Part shown: positions 1 through 10,190 of the stretch, in pieces
Layout of the letters: every line of letters begins with the position of its first letter
Position numbering within the stretch: position 1 is the stretch's first letter
Origin: CALGLS01 sp965222105
GTDB taxonomy: Bacteria > Bacteroidota > Bacteroidia > Chitinophagales > Saprospiraceae
Direction of reading: 5' to 3'
DNA length: 64,000 bases
NCBI GenBank assembly: GCA_965222105.1
Contig: CBDCTQ010000065.1
Coordinates: 1-64,000 of the forward strand
The notes under the pieces: generated by a model
What the model was told of the DNA's origin: nothing
The model's database searches: none
The model's input: only the letters and a program-made list of their open reading frames with translations
Made by a program: the position numbers and the translations under genes

Positions 1-3000
1 TAAGGGCGGTGGTGTCGCTTGCCTCCAGTATCGTTTCCGTTACTATTAGACTGTCGCAACCGTCGTCGTTGGTCAACAATACTTCTACAATTCCTACTTC
101 GCCGGGGTCGCAACTCGTAGCCAACATATTCGTCGTATCGCTTTCTGCAAAGGTCGTCGTCGTGATCACCAGGCTGTCGCAACCTGCCGCATTTTGCAGC
201 AGCACCGAAGTCTCTCCCACCTCATCGGAGTTGCAGCTTGTTGCAAAAAGGGCGGTGGTGTCACTTGCCAGCAATATCGTTTCCGTAATCACCAGGCTAT
301 CGCAACCGTCGTCGTTGGTCAACAATACTTCTACAATTCCTACTTCGTTGGGGTCGCAACTTGTCATTGTCATATTCGTCGTATCGCTTTCCGAAAAGGT
401 CGTTGTGGTGATTACCAGGCTATCGCAGCCTGCCGTATTTTGCAGCAGCACTGAAGTCTCTCCCACTTCATCGGGGTTGCAGCTTGTCGCAAAAAGGGCG
501 GTGGTGTCACTTGCCAGCAATATCGTTTCCGTAATCACCAGGCTATCGCAACCGCTGTCGTTGGTCAACAATGTTTCTACAATACCCACTTCGCCGGGAT
601 CACAACTCGTCGACATTAGATTCGTCGTATCGCTTTCCGCAAAACTCGTTGTGGTAATTACCAGGCTATCGCAACCTAAAGTATTTTGCAGCAGCACCGA
701 AGTCTCTCCCACTTCATCGGGGTTGCAGCTTGTCGCAAAAAGGGCGGTGGTGTCACTTGCCACCAATATCGTTTCCGTAACCACCAGACTGTCGCAGCCA
801 TCGTCGTTGGTCAACAATGTTTCTACAATACCCACTTCGCCGGGATCACAACTCGTCGACATTAGATTCGTCGTATCGCTTTCCGCAAAGGTCGTTGTGG
901 TGATTACCAGGCTATCGCAGCCTGCCGTATTTTGCAGCAGCACCGAAGTTTCTCCTACTTCGTCGGGGTTGCAGCTTGTCGCAAAAAGGGCGGTGGTGTC
1001 ACTTGCCGCCAATATCGTTTCCGTAATCACCAGACTGTCACAGCCGTCGTCGTTGCTCAACAATGTTTCTACAACACCCACTTCGCCGGGATCACAACTC
1101 GTCGACATTAGATTCGTCGTATCGCTTTCCGCAAAACTCGTTGTGGTGATTACCAGGCTATCGCAGCCTGCCGTATTTTGCAGCAGCACCGAAGTTTCTC
1201 CTACTTCGTCGGGGTTGCAGCTTGTCGCAAAAAGGGCGGTGGTGTCACTTGCCACCAATATCGTTTCCGTAACCACCAGACTGTCGCAGCCATCGTCGTT
1301 GGTCAACAATGTTTCTACAATACCCACTTCGCCAGGATCACAACTCGTCGACATTAGATTCGTCGTATCGCTTTCCGCAAAACTCGTTGTGGTAATTACC
1401 AGGCTATCGCAACCTAAAGTATTTTGCAGCAGCACCGAAGTTACTCCTACTTCATCGGGGTTGCAGCTTGTCGCAAAAAGAGCGGTGGTGTCGCTTGCCG
1501 CCAATATCGTTTCCGTAATCACCAGACTATCGCAACCGTCGTCGTTGCTCAACAATGTTTCTACAACACCCACTTCGCCGGGGTCGCAACTGCCAGTCAA
1601 CAAATAAATCGTATCGCTTGGCAATAAGGTAATCGTTTCAATAACCGTACTATCACATCCCAACTGATTGGTAAAGGAATAGGTATTAACCCCTACCTCT
1701 TCAGGATCGCAACTGGCATCAAAAACGTTTACGGTGTCGCTTTCCGAAAAGGTGGTCGTTGTGATCACCAAGCTGTCGCAGCCTTGAAAATTTGTTAACA
1801 ACTCGGAAACCACTCCCACATTATCGGGGTCGCAGGAAGTGTTGAAAATGGATGTTGTGTCGCCCAACAGCAAGGTCGTCGTCGTTATTACCAGACTATC
1901 ACAACCATCCACGTTTTGCAGCAGCACCGAACTCACTCCCACCTCGTCAGGGTCACAACTGCTGGCCGACAAATTTGTCGTATCGCCCAGAAGCAGGGTC
2001 GTCGTCGTTATTACCAGACTATCACAACCATCCACGTTTTGCAGCAGCACAGAACTCACCCCCACTTCGCCGGGATCACAACTGCTGGCGGATAGATTTG
2101 TCGTATCGCCCAGCAGCAGGGTCGTCGTTGTTATTACCAGGCTATCACAGCCATCCACGTTTTGCAGCAGCACAGAACTCACTCCCACCTCGCCGGGATC
2201 ACAACTGCTGGCCGACAAATTTGTCGTATCGCCCAGAAGCAGGATCGTCGTCGTTATTACCAGACTATCACAACCATCCACGTTTTGCAGCAGCACAGAA
2301 CTCACTCCCACCTCGCCGGGATCACAACTGCTGGCGGATAGATTTATCGTATCGCCCAGAAGCAGGGTCGTCGTTGTTATTACCAGGCTATCACAGCCAT
2401 CCACGTTTTGCAGCAGCACCGAACTCACCCCCACCTCGCCGGAATCACAACTGCTGGCCGACAAATTTGTCGTATCGCCCAGAAGCAGGGTCGTCGTTGT
2501 TATTACCAGGCTGTCGCAGCCATCCACGTTTTGCAGCAGCACAGAACTCACCCCCACTTCGCCGGGATCACAACTGCTGGCGGATAGATTTGTCGTATCG
2601 CCCAGCAGCAGGGTCGTCGTCGTTATTACCAGGCTGTCGCAGCCATCCACGTTTTGCAGCAGCACAGAACTCACTCCCACCTCGCCGGGATCACAACTGC
2701 TGGCCGACAAATTTGTCGTATCGCCCAGCAGCAGGGTCGTCGTCGTTATTACCAGGCTGTCACAGCCATCTACGTTTTGCAGCAGCACAGAACTCACTCC
2801 CACCTCATCGGGATCACAACTGGTGGCCGACAAATTTGTCGTATCGCCCAGAAGCAGAGTCGTCGTTGTTATTACCAGGCTGTCGCAGCCATCCACGTTT
2901 TGCAGCAGCACAGAACTCACTCCCACCTCATCGGGATCACAACTGGTGGCCGACAAATTTGTCGTATCGCCCAGAAGCAGGGTCGTCGTTGTTATTACCA

Positions 3001-3925
3001 GGCTGTCGCAACCATCCACATTTTGCAGCAGTACAGAACTCACCCCCACCTCATCGGGGTCGCAACTACTGGCCGACAAATTTATCGTGTCGCCCAACAA
3101 CAAGGTCGTCGTCGTGATCACCAAACTATCGCAGCCATCCACATTTTGCAGCAGCACAGAACTCACTCCCACCTCATCGGGATCACAACTGGTGGCCGAC
3201 AAATTTGTCGTATCGCCCAGAAGCAGGGTCGTCGTTGTTATTACCAGGCTGTCGCAGCCATCCACGTTTTGCAGCAGCACAGAACTCACCCCCACCTCAT
3301 CGGGATCACAACTGGTGGCCGACAAATTTATCGTGTCGCCCAACAACAAGGTCGTCGTCGTGATCACCAAACTATCGCAGCCATCCACATTTTGCAGCAG
3401 CACAGAACTCACCCCCACCTCATCGGGGTCGCAACTGGTGGCCGACAAATTTGTCGTATCGCCCAGAAGCAGGGTCGTCGTTGTTATTACCAGGCTGTCG
3501 CAGCCATCCACGTTTTGCAGCAGCACAGAACTCACCCCCACCTCATCGGGATCACAACTGGTGGCCGACAAATTTATCGTGTCGCCCAACAACAAGGTCG
3601 TCGTCGTGATCACCAAACTATCGCAGCCATCCACATTTTGCAGTAGCACAGAACTCACCCCCACCTGATCGGGGTCGCAACTGGTGGCGGATAGATTTGT
3701 CATATCGCCCAGTAGTAAGGTCGTCGTCGTTATTACCAAGCTATCGCAGCCATCTACGTTTTGCAGCAGCACAGAACTCACCCCCACCTCATCGGGATCA
3801 CAACTGGTGGCGAATAGAATTGTCATATCGCCCAGTAGTAAGGTCGTCGTCGTTATAACAATGCTATCACAACCATAAAAGGAAGAGAAAACGGCGATGT
3901 CCTGGCCCACATCCTGGGGGTTGCA
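1..3925. repeat. 123-bp (41-codon) tandem repeat array with 246-bp higher-order units
   Basis: About 32 consecutive 123-bp units lie inside the minus-strand giant gene. From 1 to about 1,640 two unit types (GCDSLIVTETIL-type and GCDSLVITTTTF-type) alternate, giving a 246-bp higher-order repeat. From about 1,640 to 1,850 the units are divergent. From about 1,850 to 3,925 the units are much more alike, again with 246-bp dimers near 3,080-3,680. This pattern points to repeated local duplication or gene conversion. Exact copy number could be affected by assembly collapse. Confidence 0.92.
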
Positions 3926-5566
3926 ACTAGTGGCGGTCACCTCGGTGGTTGTTGTTTCAAAAACTAATACTTCGACACAAATGGGTTGGGTAACGTCGCA
4001 GATATTGGTGGCTGTAACACATACCAGTCCGCCCCCGGAACCGCTCCAGTCGATGGTGACAAAGTCTGAACCCTGTCCAGCCACGATGGTAGCATCGGTG
4101 GGGACCGTCCAGTTGTAAAAGAAAATGGAAGGGTCGTCGACGAGGGCCTGATAATCGAGTGCATCACCATCGCAGGCGATAAGGGGGCCATCCAACGAAG
4201 GTTCTATGGGTCCGGCCTGCACTTCTACAAAAAAGCAATCAGAACTGGTGAGGGCGCATTCGTTTTGAACCACTATACAGACATTACCCGATATACCGGA
4301 GGCATCCCAACTTATTCCGACCGTTTCCGTGCCCTGCCCACTGATGATGGTGCCGCCCGGAGGGTCGATCCAGAGAATGGACGTGTACGCCATGTTGGGA
4401 ATGATAGAATAAAATGTTATTTCATTGGCACAAACCAATTCCGGTCCGGAAATTGCCGGTGGTGGCGGCCCTATGAGGTTGTTCTGGATGGTTACAGAGG
4501 CCGGTTCGCTTTCACAAAGATGTCCATTGAGGGTGTTGCTCACTACGAGGGTGTAGGTGCCCTCCACGCATACAACGGGTGTAGGGGTGTTGGCACCGCT
4601 CTGAATCGCACCGCCATTGGAGGCAGTCCATTGGTAGGTAACGTTGGGGCCGACAGTGGAGTTGGTGCCGTCGAGGGTGATGCAGTCGTTGGGGTCGTTG
4701 CAGTCGAGTTGTCCGGGGGGCGTGATGTTGGCGTTCACCTCATTGAGGAAGAGGGTGACGTCGTCGGTGAGTTCACATATTTCGTTGATGACGATATCGT
4801 CGATGGCAAAGTCGTTGCCGCTGGACGCGGTGTTTTGGTTGATAAAGCAGATGGTGACCAGAGAGTTCGAGCCGGAGTTAAAGGTCTCCGTCATTTGATT
4901 CCATTGGCAGGTGACGGAGGAAGCATTGAATATATTACCGATCAAGACTCCGTTTACAGACAATTGCAATTGAGCCGGGGAAGAGCTCACTACCGAAGTT
5001 ATCCATGCGCTGAAATTGTAGTCGGTGTTGGGAATGACTGCAATGTCCTGGCACCATACGTCCTGAAAGTTGACCGAGCCGTTGATCACCATCATGTTGC
5101 CCGAGCCGGTGGTATGGTCTGTGCAGGCAGCAAAATCGGTGTGTACCAGATTGGGATTGTTGATGATAGTGTAGGTGCCGGCCGGCCAAAGTTCGACTTG
5201 GGAACCCGGTATATCGGGCACATATTGGTAATCGGTGGTGAACCCCACGTTTCCCAGTTCAAAATCGCCGTTGAATACAAGATTATTGCCGGAGGAGGCC
5301 AGAAGGTTAAGGGTATAAGTGGTGGTGCCGGTAATGGTTGTGGTGGGGTCTAAAATGTTGGGGTCGCTAAGTCCACTGGGGGGTGTCCATTCAAAGCTGA
5401 TGACATCGCCACTAACAGAGCCATTGAGTTGTACGGGGTTTTCCTCGGGGCAAATAGTGATGTCCGAGCCGGCGTCTACAGTCGCGCTGCAGGGTTGGGC
5501 TCCGAGGCTAAAACCAGAGAAAATCAGTACCCCCACCTGTAGGAGGAGGCAAGTAGTAAGTTTCAT
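1..5566 (-). CDS. Giant secreted repeat protein (N-terminal part, open at left window edge)
   Basis: This is an open minus-strand frame from the ATG at 5566 to the left edge, at least 1,855 codons, with its C-terminus outside the window. Residues 1-23 form a signal peptide ending in SLGAQ. A PKD-like stretch follows, then a beta-sandwich, carbohydrate-binding-like region (about residues 95-265, NGDFELG ... DDIVINE) and Ig/PKD-like segments to about residue 547. The rest is a tandem array of 41-residue units of the form SCDPxEVGxxxVLLxNxxGCDSLVITTTTL. Such repeats occur in large T9SS-exported proteins of Saprospiria, so a surface or adhesin role is inferred; the sorting domain would lie beyond the window. 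Long open frames on the plus strand at 9-1607, 1839-3668 and 4265-5353 are shadows of this gene. No catalytic motif is visible. Confidence 0.88.
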   Translation of the reverse strand, partial: MKLTTCLLLQVGVLIFSGFSLGAQPCSATVDAGSDITICPEENPVQLNGSVSGDVISFEWTPPSGLSDPNILDPTTTITGTTTYTLNLLASSGNNLVFNGDFELGNVGFTTDYQYVPDIPGSQVELWPAGTYTIINNPNLVHTDFAACTDHTTGSGNMMVINGSVNFQDVWCQDIAVIPNTDYNFSAWITSVVSSSPAQLQLSVNGVLIGNIFNASSVTCQWNQMTETFNSGSNSLVTICFINQNTASSGNDFAIDDIVINEICELTDDVTLFLNEVNANITPPGQLDCNDPNDCITLDGTNSTVGPNVTYQWTASNGGAIQSGANTPTPVVCVEGTYTLVVSNTLNGHLCESEPASVTIQNNLIGPPPPAISGPELVCANEITFYSIIPNMAYTSILWIDPPGGTIISGQGTETVGISWDASGISGNVCIVVQNECALTSSDCFFVEVQAGPIEPSLDGPLIACDGDALDYQALVDDPSIFFYNWTVPTDATIVAGQGSDFVTIDWSGSGGGLVCVTATNICDVTQPICVEVLVFETTTTEVTATSCNPQDVGQDIAVFSSFYGCDSIVITTTTLLLGDMTILFATSCDPDEVGVSSVLLQNVDGCDSLVITTTTLLLGDMTNLSATSCDPDQVGVSSVLLQNVDGCDSLVITTTTLLLGDTINLSATSCDPDEVGVSSVLLQNVDGCDSLVITTTTLLLGDTTNLSATSCDPDEVGVSSVLLQNVDGCDSLVITTTTLLLGDTINLSATSCDPDEVGVSSVLLQNVDGCDSLVITTTTLLLGDTTNLSATSCDPDEVGVSSVLLQNVDGCDSLVITTTTLLLGDTINLSASSCDPDEVGVSSVLLQNVDGCDSLVITTTTLLLGDTTNLSATSCDPDEVGVSSVLLQNVDGCDSLVITTTTLLLGDTTNLSATSCDPDEVGVSSVLLQNVDGCDSLVITTTTLLLGDTTNLSASSCDPGEVGVSSVLLQNVDGCDSLVITTTTLLLGDTTNLSASSCDPGEVGVSSVLLQNVDGCDSLVITTTTLLLGDTTNLSASSCDSGEVGVSSVLLQNVDGCDSLVITTTTLLLGDTINLSASSCDPGEVGVSSVLLQNVDGCDSLVITTTILLLGDTTNLSASSCDPGEVGVSSVLLQNVDGCDSLVITTTTLLLGDTTNLSASSCDPGEVGVSSVLLQNVDGCDSLVITTTTLLLGDTTNLSASSCDPDEVGVSSVLLQNVDGCDSLVITTTTLLLGDTTSIFNTSCDPDNVGVVSELLTNFQGCDSLVITTTTFSESDTVNVFDASCDPEEVGVNTYSFTNQLGCDSTVIETITLLPSDTIYLLTGSCDPGEVGVVETLLSNDDGCDSLVITETILAASDTTALFATSCNPDEVGVTSVLLQNTLGCDSLVITTTSFAESDTTNLMSTSCDPGEVGIVETLLTNDDGCDSLVVTETILVASDTTALFATSCNPDEVGETSVLLQNTAGCDSLVITTTSFAESDTTNLMSTSCDPGEVGVVETLLSNDDGCDSLVITETILAASDTTALFATSCNPDEVGETSVLLQNTAGCDSLVITTTTFAESDTTNLMSTSCDPGEVGIVETLLTNDDGCDSLVVTETILVASDTTALFATSCNPDEVGETSVLLQNTLGCDSLVITTTSFAESDTTNLMSTSCDPGEVGIVETLLTNDSGCDSLVITETILLASDTTALFATSCNPDEVGETSVLLQNTAGCDSLVITTTTFSESDTTNMTMTSCDPNEVGIVEVLLTNDDGCDSLVITETILLASDTTALFATSCNSDEVGETSVLLQNAAGCDSLVITTTTFAESDTTNMLATSCDPGEVGIVEVLLTNDDGCDSLIVTETILEASDTTAL

Positions 5567-5731
5567 GGCGACTCGTTTAGTTGAAGATTATTGTCGCCAA
5601 AAGGTACGCAAAAAAGAGAACTTGTCAAAAGTCGCTGGGGTGTAAAGAGCTTTCTTATAAAAATTTGTTTTTTTCTAAAATATGTTAACGCTACCGCAAC
5701 GAACGCCAAGAAGACATCTTGACGTCTTTTA

Positions 5732-5747
5732 CGCAAAGAATTTTGCG
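5732..5747. terminator. Small hairpin in the gap between two giant minus-strand genes
   Basis: A perfect 6-bp stem CGCAAA/TTTGCG with a 4-base loop lies about 100 bases after the stop of the CotH gene and about 165 bases before the next start. There is no clear T-run on the minus strand, so termination is only a guess. The rest of 5567-5850 shows no other signal I can support. Confidence 0.2.
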
Positions 5748-5850
5748 CATATTTGCGTTTCTTCTGCGTTTTATAAGACTTAGCTTCCTGGCGTGAGACA
5801 ATTTCGCTGTATCAATTAGACATTAGACATTATGAACAGAAATTTTGTCC

Positions 5851-8800
5851 CTACTCCAGCACCAGTTTTCGGACGACCTCCTCCCCCTCCACCCGAATAC
5901 GCAGAAAATACACCCCGGGGGCCAATCCGTCCAAATCCAACCGCCACAAGGGGTCTTGCCCGGCTTTGACAAAGCTCCGCGTCGTTCTCCCCATCAAATC
6001 TACCAGATCAATCGCCATATGATTTTGATCGCTTTCCACAAACACTGCTCCATCGGCTGGATTGGGATAGATGGCTACTGAAAACAAATCAGGATGGGAA
6101 ACGGCATTTGCATAATCGAGCTCCACCGTCCCTTCAAAAATACACCCGGCGGCATCGGTGATCACAAATGAATAGGTGCCGACTTCAAGATCGTTTACCA
6201 CAAAGGTCGTATCTCCACTGCTCCACAATACCGAATAGGGGGGGCTGCCTCCCTGGGCCGAAACACTGATGGCACCTGCTTCTGTGAGCGTTGGGTGGGT
6301 CGGGGTTATCACTACGGACATCGGCTGCTCTGCTTCCACTACAAAGCTGTCGATCGCAACACATCCGTCCGAATCTGTCGTGGTCAGCCAATAAACGCCT
6401 TCTGCAATGTTGTTGATGACGTTGGTTATGGCGCCGGTATTCCACTCGTAAGTAAAACCGCCCGCTCCACCAGATACTGCTACCTCAATGGCACCATCAT
6501 TCGCGCCATAACAACTGAGAAAATCCACATCTGCTACAACCGAAATGGGGTCAGCCCAGGAAAAGCTGTAATTTTCCTGCAAACTGCAACCATTGGCATC
6601 GCTCACCGTAACGGCGTATTCGCCTGCAAGCAAACCATCGGGATCTTCAGCGGTCGATCCATTTGACCATAGAAAATTATAGGGAACCACGCCACCATTT
6701 ACCGTCAGGTCGATGGAGTTCAACATTCCATAACAAAGTATTTCCGAAAGCGTTCCGTCAACATTCAACACTGGTGGATCGGTGAGCACAACCGTCTGTG
6801 TTTGCGTGCAGGAAAGGGCGTTCGATACCGTCACCGTATACGTTCCAGGAGGAAGGTCCTGGATATCCTGAGTACTGGCTCCATTCGACCAAATGTAGGA
6901 ATAACTACCCGCTCCATTCACTTCCAGGTCTATAAAACCATTTTCGTCGCCATGACAAACGGGGCCTTGCGGGTCAAGCATCAGGTTGTATGGATTCGAC
7001 GACACGATGGTCACTTCATCGGTTTGGGTGGTACCGCTGCCGTCGGTTATCGTTACCGAATAAACCGTTGTGCCCTGATTTGGGGTCACCTCAATTATTG
7101 GAGTGGTGGCGCCGGTATTCCAGAGATAGCTACAATTAAAACACGGTTCATAACTTGCATCAAAAACAAAGGTAGTAGCAACGCAGGTCTCCAAATCGTC
7201 GCCGAGATCAGGCGTTCCCTGGTTGGGCGCTCCGGGCGATCCTTTTCCAATGGGATAGGCATACCAGCTTTGTGCCAGGGCATTGTCGAGCGTCGGATGG
7301 TAGAGGGCGAGGCTGGGCCCTCCTCCGTCGGCGGCCAGGGGCCAGGGCAGGTTGTCGTCGTAGCGCACGGTGTCCCTAAAAGAACGGTCTGCATTGTTGA
7401 TGGCGATCCATTCGCCGTTGCTACTTAAGCCAAAGCTACCGGCAGGTGCAACGCCAAAGGAACCGATAAAATTGGTTACCTGTGGGTGTATTGTTGTAAA
7501 TTTTGCAATGTCCTGTACCACCACCAGAAATGCTCCGGCAGCAAGGGTGGTATTGGTGGGCAGATTGAAATAATGGCCGCCGCCGTCTTCCAAAAACCAA
7601 CCGGACAGGTCTACCGGTACTGTACCGGCATTGTACAACTCCACCCAGTCGCCGGCATCGCAGTCATCAGGCGAATGGTAATTGATCTCGTTGATGACGA
7701 TGTTCCCCATTTGGGTCGAACCCAAAGTGAAATGCGCCGTTATGTCTTCGTCGTCATTGAGGTGCATGGTAGTATGGGGCTCATCGCCCAAACCAGAGGG
7801 CGACCATCCGGTGAATGTATAACCGGGATTGGCAACGGCATGAAGCGGCACATCGATCCCCGAAAAATACGTCCCCGACCAGGGGAACTGATCCTCATAA
7901 AAGCGCATCGTATTGAGGTGGATGCCCCCACCAGCCTGGGGAGTGGCATCCAGGGTGAGGTCGACGACATCGTCGATGTCGTCGGTAAAATATTCTTCAA
8001 ACTGGTCGAACATTTCCTCGTCGCGGTGTTCGGAAAACAAGCGGACCTTGTCTACATCTTCGTCCCAATCATTCGTCGACCACCAAAAATCGGAGTGCTG
8101 TTGGATCTCTGGCAGGTATACAGCTTCAAATTCGGCAATCCGGGCATGAATGCGGTCCGTCGGGTACATAATGTTGAGCATATCCGCCATTCGGTTGATG
8201 AATTTGTAACGAATGGTATCAACGTCCATCAGCTTTCGCAAAAGCAGTGTTGAGTGCGGCTTATTGTGGCTCGTCGACTGGGTGTCCGACATGACCATTT
8301 CAACCGACATCGACTCCCAATCGCCCGAATTGTAATCATCCGAAAGGGGTCCCAGGCCAAAGCCCACGTCGAGGTCGTATACAAAAAACCGCCATTTTTC
8401 GCCGTCCTGGCGGAGTCGCCATCGCCGGTTGTTGTTGGATGGCCAGTCGTTGTTGTCGATGAAGATATTGAAGAGGAAATAATCGAGGAAATGGTCCAGG
8501 TCGATGTTGGCTTTCAGTTCAGTCAGGTCGGCGGCCTCTTCGAAATCGGCCTCTTCGATGAAGTCGAAAAAGTCATCCCAGGCGTCATCCTCTCCATGTT
8601 CGACGTTCGACTTATTGGCGACGATGTCGGCGGCGTCTTTTTCAATGCCGTAGTGGGTTCGAAGATACCGATAGTCCATTTTTTCACGCAAGTTGTGAAT
8701 GCCGAAGTACTCCCCATTGAGATAAACTATTGCCGGACGGTAGCCCTGCATATCCATATCTGTTTTTTTGATCAGCGGGTCGATATCGCTCATGTCTCTG

Positions 8801-9942
8801 AGCAGACTGCTGGCCATGGCATCTCTAAAGAGAGTTCTTCTGTAATCGTTGCCCGAAGCCCGCAATAGGAAAGCGCCGTATTCGTCGTAAGGCAGATCGG
8901 GGAACAGGGTGTAGTTGATTTTATTGTTGCCGTACTGATTGCGCGCCCGGAAGGCAAGGCCCTTTTGGGGATAGGTTTGGCTGTGTTTACCGTGTATCTG
9001 AACGCCCAGGTCTTGCCGAAATCCGAAGGAACCATCGGCCTCGTAGAGCTCTACGTGTACAGGTTGTTCGATTTGTTCTTCCCAGTTGGTGTAAATGCCC
9101 ACGATGGAATCGAAAAAATAGGCGTGATCGGTCGACAGGCAAAAGATCGGAAACTCATGGTCTATGCCAAACAGGTAGGTGTGGGTCATGGTGCGGCTGG
9201 GTTCCCAATCGGTTTTGAACGTCCTGGCCCGGAGTACGGTCACATCGTCCACCTGTATGGGGCCGCTGTAAATGCTGGACGAACTGGTGGGCTCCGATCC
9301 ATCAGTGGTATACCGGATGGTGGCATTGGGGGTTGTGGTGGTAAGGCTTAGCGTAAAATCATTGTTGTAGTGACCCCCATTGTGAGAAGCTACCGGCATA
9401 TCGGCGATGGTGCTGCCCACTCCACCGTTGGCGGCATTGGGTGTGGGATTTGCAAATATGACCCAGTTGTATTGGCCGTCGCCTTCCCGCCCAAGCGATG
9501 TGTTGGACGACTGGCCGCCGAAGATATGGCTGTCGACGATGCTGACTCCATTTGTAGCTACCAAGGCGACTTCTTCTCCCGAAGCCGACAGTTTGAATGG
9601 GGCATGTAGGGGCCCCTGGGTTGCCTGGTCGTCGCACCAGATCAACAAGTAGCTATATGGTGCGATGGTGGTCATCGATGGTTGATTGGCTGGGATCTGC
9701 CATTTGTTGAGGTTGGTCAGGTTGTCGGTCAGGTACATTCCACCGACGTCGACGGGTGTGGCGGTGCCATTGTACAGCTCCACCCAGTCGTCGTATTCTC
9801 CATTTTCGTCGGCATTGACGTTGGAGTTGGAAGCCAGAATTTCGTTGATAAATAGCTGCTGGGCATTCAGGAAAGGGGAATGACTTATCGTCAAAACGAA
9901 GATCAGGAAAACCTGCACAAATGGGTATTTGAGTAAGTGCAT
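5851..9942 (-). CDS. T9SS-exported CotH-kinase / lamin-tail-domain protein
   Basis: The frame extends to 10047, but the ATG at 9942 starts a clean signal peptide (MHLLKYPFVQVFLIF...LNAQ), so I choose it (1,363 aa). Domains in order: a lamin-tail domain (about 28-165), a chitobiase-type Fn3-like domain (about 205-245, IRYTTDGSEPT), a CotH kinase domain (about 280-620, with HGKHSQTYPQKG near 318 and the acidic VYDLDVGFG motif near 521), an InlB-like GYTFTGW module (about 670-735), a second lamin-tail domain (about 745-860), several SprB-type repeats (CxGxxNG...YxWSNG...), and a type A T9SS sorting domain at the end (IYPNPADG...LAPGVYFLR). CotH domains are atypical protein kinases in spore-coat proteins. 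In exported Bacteroidota proteins their substrate is unknown. Minus-strand neighbours on both sides are also giant exported proteins. Confidence 0.9.
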   Translation of the reverse strand: MHLLKYPFVQVFLIFVLTISHSPFLNAQQLFINEILASNSNVNADENGEYDDWVELYNGTATPVDVGGMYLTDNLTNLNKWQIPANQPSMTTIAPYSYLLIWCDDQATQGPLHAPFKLSASGEEVALVATNGVSIVDSHIFGGQSSNTSLGREGDGQYNWVIFANPTPNAANGGVGSTIADMPVASHNGGHYNNDFTLSLTTTTPNATIRYTTDGSEPTSSSSIYSGPIQVDDVTVLRARTFKTDWEPSRTMTHTYLFGIDHEFPIFCLSTDHAYFFDSIVGIYTNWEEQIEQPVHVELYEADGSFGFRQDLGVQIHGKHSQTYPQKGLAFRARNQYGNNKINYTLFPDLPYDEYGAFLLRASGNDYRRTLFRDAMASSLLRDMSDIDPLIKKTDMDMQGYRPAIVYLNGEYFGIHNLREKMDYRYLRTHYGIEKDAADIVANKSNVEHGEDDAWDDFFDFIEEADFEEAADLTELKANIDLDHFLDYFLFNIFIDNNDWPSNNNRRWRLRQDGEKWRFFVYDLDVGFGLGPLSDDYNSGDWESMSVEMVMSDTQSTSHNKPHSTLLLRKLMDVDTIRYKFINRMADMLNIMYPTDRIHARIAEFEAVYLPEIQQHSDFWWSTNDWDEDVDKVRLFSEHRDEEMFDQFEEYFTDDIDDVVDLTLDATPQAGGGIHLNTMRFYEDQFPWSGTYFSGIDVPLHAVANPGYTFTGWSPSGLGDEPHTTMHLNDDEDITAHFTLGSTQMGNIVINEINYHSPDDCDAGDWVELYNAGTVPVDLSGWFLEDGGGHYFNLPTNTTLAAGAFLVVVQDIAKFTTIHPQVTNFIGSFGVAPAGSFGLSSNGEWIAINNADRSFRDTVRYDDNLPWPLAADGGGPSLALYHPTLDNALAQSWYAYPIGKGSPGAPNQGTPDLGDDLETCVATTFVFDASYEPCFNCSYLWNTGATTPIIEVTPNQGTTVYSVTITDGSGTTQTDEVTIVSSNPYNLMLDPQGPVCHGDENGFIDLEVNGAGSYSYIWSNGASTQDIQDLPPGTYTVTVSNALSCTQTQTVVLTDPPVLNVDGTLSEILCYGMLNSIDLTVNGGVVPYNFLWSNGSTAEDPDGLLAGEYAVTVSDANGCSLQENYSFSWADPISVVADVDFLSCYGANDGAIEVAVSGGAGGFTYEWNTGAITNVINNIAEGVYWLTTTDSDGCVAIDSFVVEAEQPMSVVITPTHPTLTEAGAISVSAQGGSPPYSVLWSSGDTTFVVNDLEVGTYSFVITDAAGCIFEGTVELDYANAVSHPDLFSVAIYPNPADGAVFVESDQNHMAIDLVDLMGRTTRSFVKAGQDPLWRLDLDGLAPGVYFLRIRVEGEEVVRKLVLE

Positions 9943-10190
9943 AATTGAAATTTTGAAGACAATGGATACAATTCCACGGCTGTGTTTGCGAAAGACACAA
10001 ACAACAGGAGTTACCGATGGCTTCCGCCATCGGAACTTCGACAACATTTTTAAGGAAGAAAAGTTAAGTTAGGAGAGGCTGATGGATCACTCCTCAAGGG
10101 TAATGATCCACCAGCCGGGTATAAAGGTAAGTATAATTTTGGAGATATGCTGCTTTATGCTGCATTTTTTGGTTTCAGAGCAAGCCACCA

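Noticed and set aside
9..3668. Long plus-strand open frames (532 and 609 codons) over the repeat array
   Set aside because: They lie opposite a longer minus-strand frame with a signal peptide and known repeat motif. They stay open only because the unit length is a multiple of three.
4265..5353. Plus-strand frame of 362 codons
   Set aside because: It is antisense to the N-terminal part of the giant minus-strand gene and has no recognisable domain.
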